Below, piece by piece: positions 63,836 to 64,000 of a stretch of 64,000 nt of DNA. Location: assembly GCF_023223525.1 (NCBI RefSeq), contig NZ_JALPRX010000029.1, forward strand, positions 119,551-183,550, read 5' to 3'. The notes beneath the pieces were generated by a model. The model worked only from the letters and a program-made list of their open reading frames with translations. It searched no databases and was not told the origin of the DNA. Positions within the stretch are counted from its first letter, which is position 1, and every line of letters starts with the position of its first letter. This stretch comes from Roseomonas acroporae. Its GTDB lineage: Bacteria; Pseudomonadota; Alphaproteobacteria; Acetobacterales; Acetobacteraceae. Position numbers and translations under genes: made by a program.

Positions 63836-64000
63836 CGCGCGGTTCGGGGCTTCGCCCCGGGCCCCACCAGGAAGGGCGCCGCCCTTCCTGGACCTCCGCC
63901 GGCGTTCCGGGCCTCGCGGGTTGGAACGCGCGGGCCGGAAACCCAACGGGGGGTCCGGGGGGCTTCGCCCCCGGCGGGGATTGCCAAGGGGCGGCGCCCC
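63836..64000 (-). repeat. Intergenic dispersed repeat, copy 2 (inverted relative to copy 1)
   Basis: Read on the minus strand it shares GCCGGCGGAGGTCCAGGAAG (63884-63903 on plus) and AACCCGCGAGGCC with copy 1 near 10.7 kb, with GGGGCGAAGCCCC and GGAAGGGCGCCGCCCTTCC hairpins. It runs to the window edge, so its full length is unknown. It lies just upstream of the SfnB/DszC-like gene. Confidence 0.7.

Overview
The window is very GC-rich DNA with tightly packed genes, ATGA start/stop overlaps, an RpoH-type heat-shock sigma factor, three orphan Bug/TctC binding proteins and two HyuA/HyuB pairs. This points to an alphaproteobacterium, most likely Acetobacteraceae (Roseomonas-like). That placement is inferred from gene content and composition, not from a marker phylogeny. 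No rRNA, tRNA, CRISPR array, transposase or integrase was seen.

Left part (1-21.9 kb): a secreted proline-rich protein, rpoH with a clear promoter and terminator, a short-chain dehydrogenase, and a sugar C-methyltransferase separated by an AT-rich intergenic island from an M28-like (DUF4910) peptidase. Next comes a catabolic block: a DadA-like oxidase, a Bug protein, HyuA, HyuB, a second Bug protein and a FAD aromatic hydroxylase. A two-gene RND efflux system (periplasmic adaptor and pump) follows.

Centre (21.9-46.2 kb): a nearly complete type VI secretion system. On the minus strand tagH-tssJ-tssK-tssL-tssM-kinase-tssA-tssB-tssC and a sigma-54 enhancer-binding activator form one long run. 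On the plus strand lie tssE-tssF-tssG and a cargo cassette: hcp, DUF2169 adaptor, DUF4280 PAAR-like tip, a 388-aa protein of unknown function, and a lytic transglycosylase. A short vgrG is divergent from tssE. Exact-consensus sigma-54 promoters precede hcp and vgrG. Together with the GAFTGA activator encoded in the same locus this suggests a VasH-like switch that fires the consumable parts (Hcp, VgrG, tip, cargo). ClpV (TssH) is not in the window. VgrG stops where the beta-helix normally begins. The tssG 3' end carries G13 and G10 runs between 43-bp direct repeats, a possible contingency locus.

Right part (46.2-64 kb): a second HyuB/HyuA pair with a DctP-type binding protein, a 2-hydroxyacid dehydrogenase preceded by a small coupled ORF, a complete polyamine-type ABC importer, two alpha/beta hydrolases, and a minus-strand operon (acyl-CoA-dehydrogenase-like protein, 61-aa membrane protein, Bug protein, SsuD-like monooxygenase) that looks like organosulfur scavenging.

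A recurrent oddity is short tandem repetition. At least ten tracts of 12-bp units lie in frame inside genes, and two tracts of four 16-bp units lie at gene boundaries. One longer intergenic repeat occurs twice in opposite orientation.
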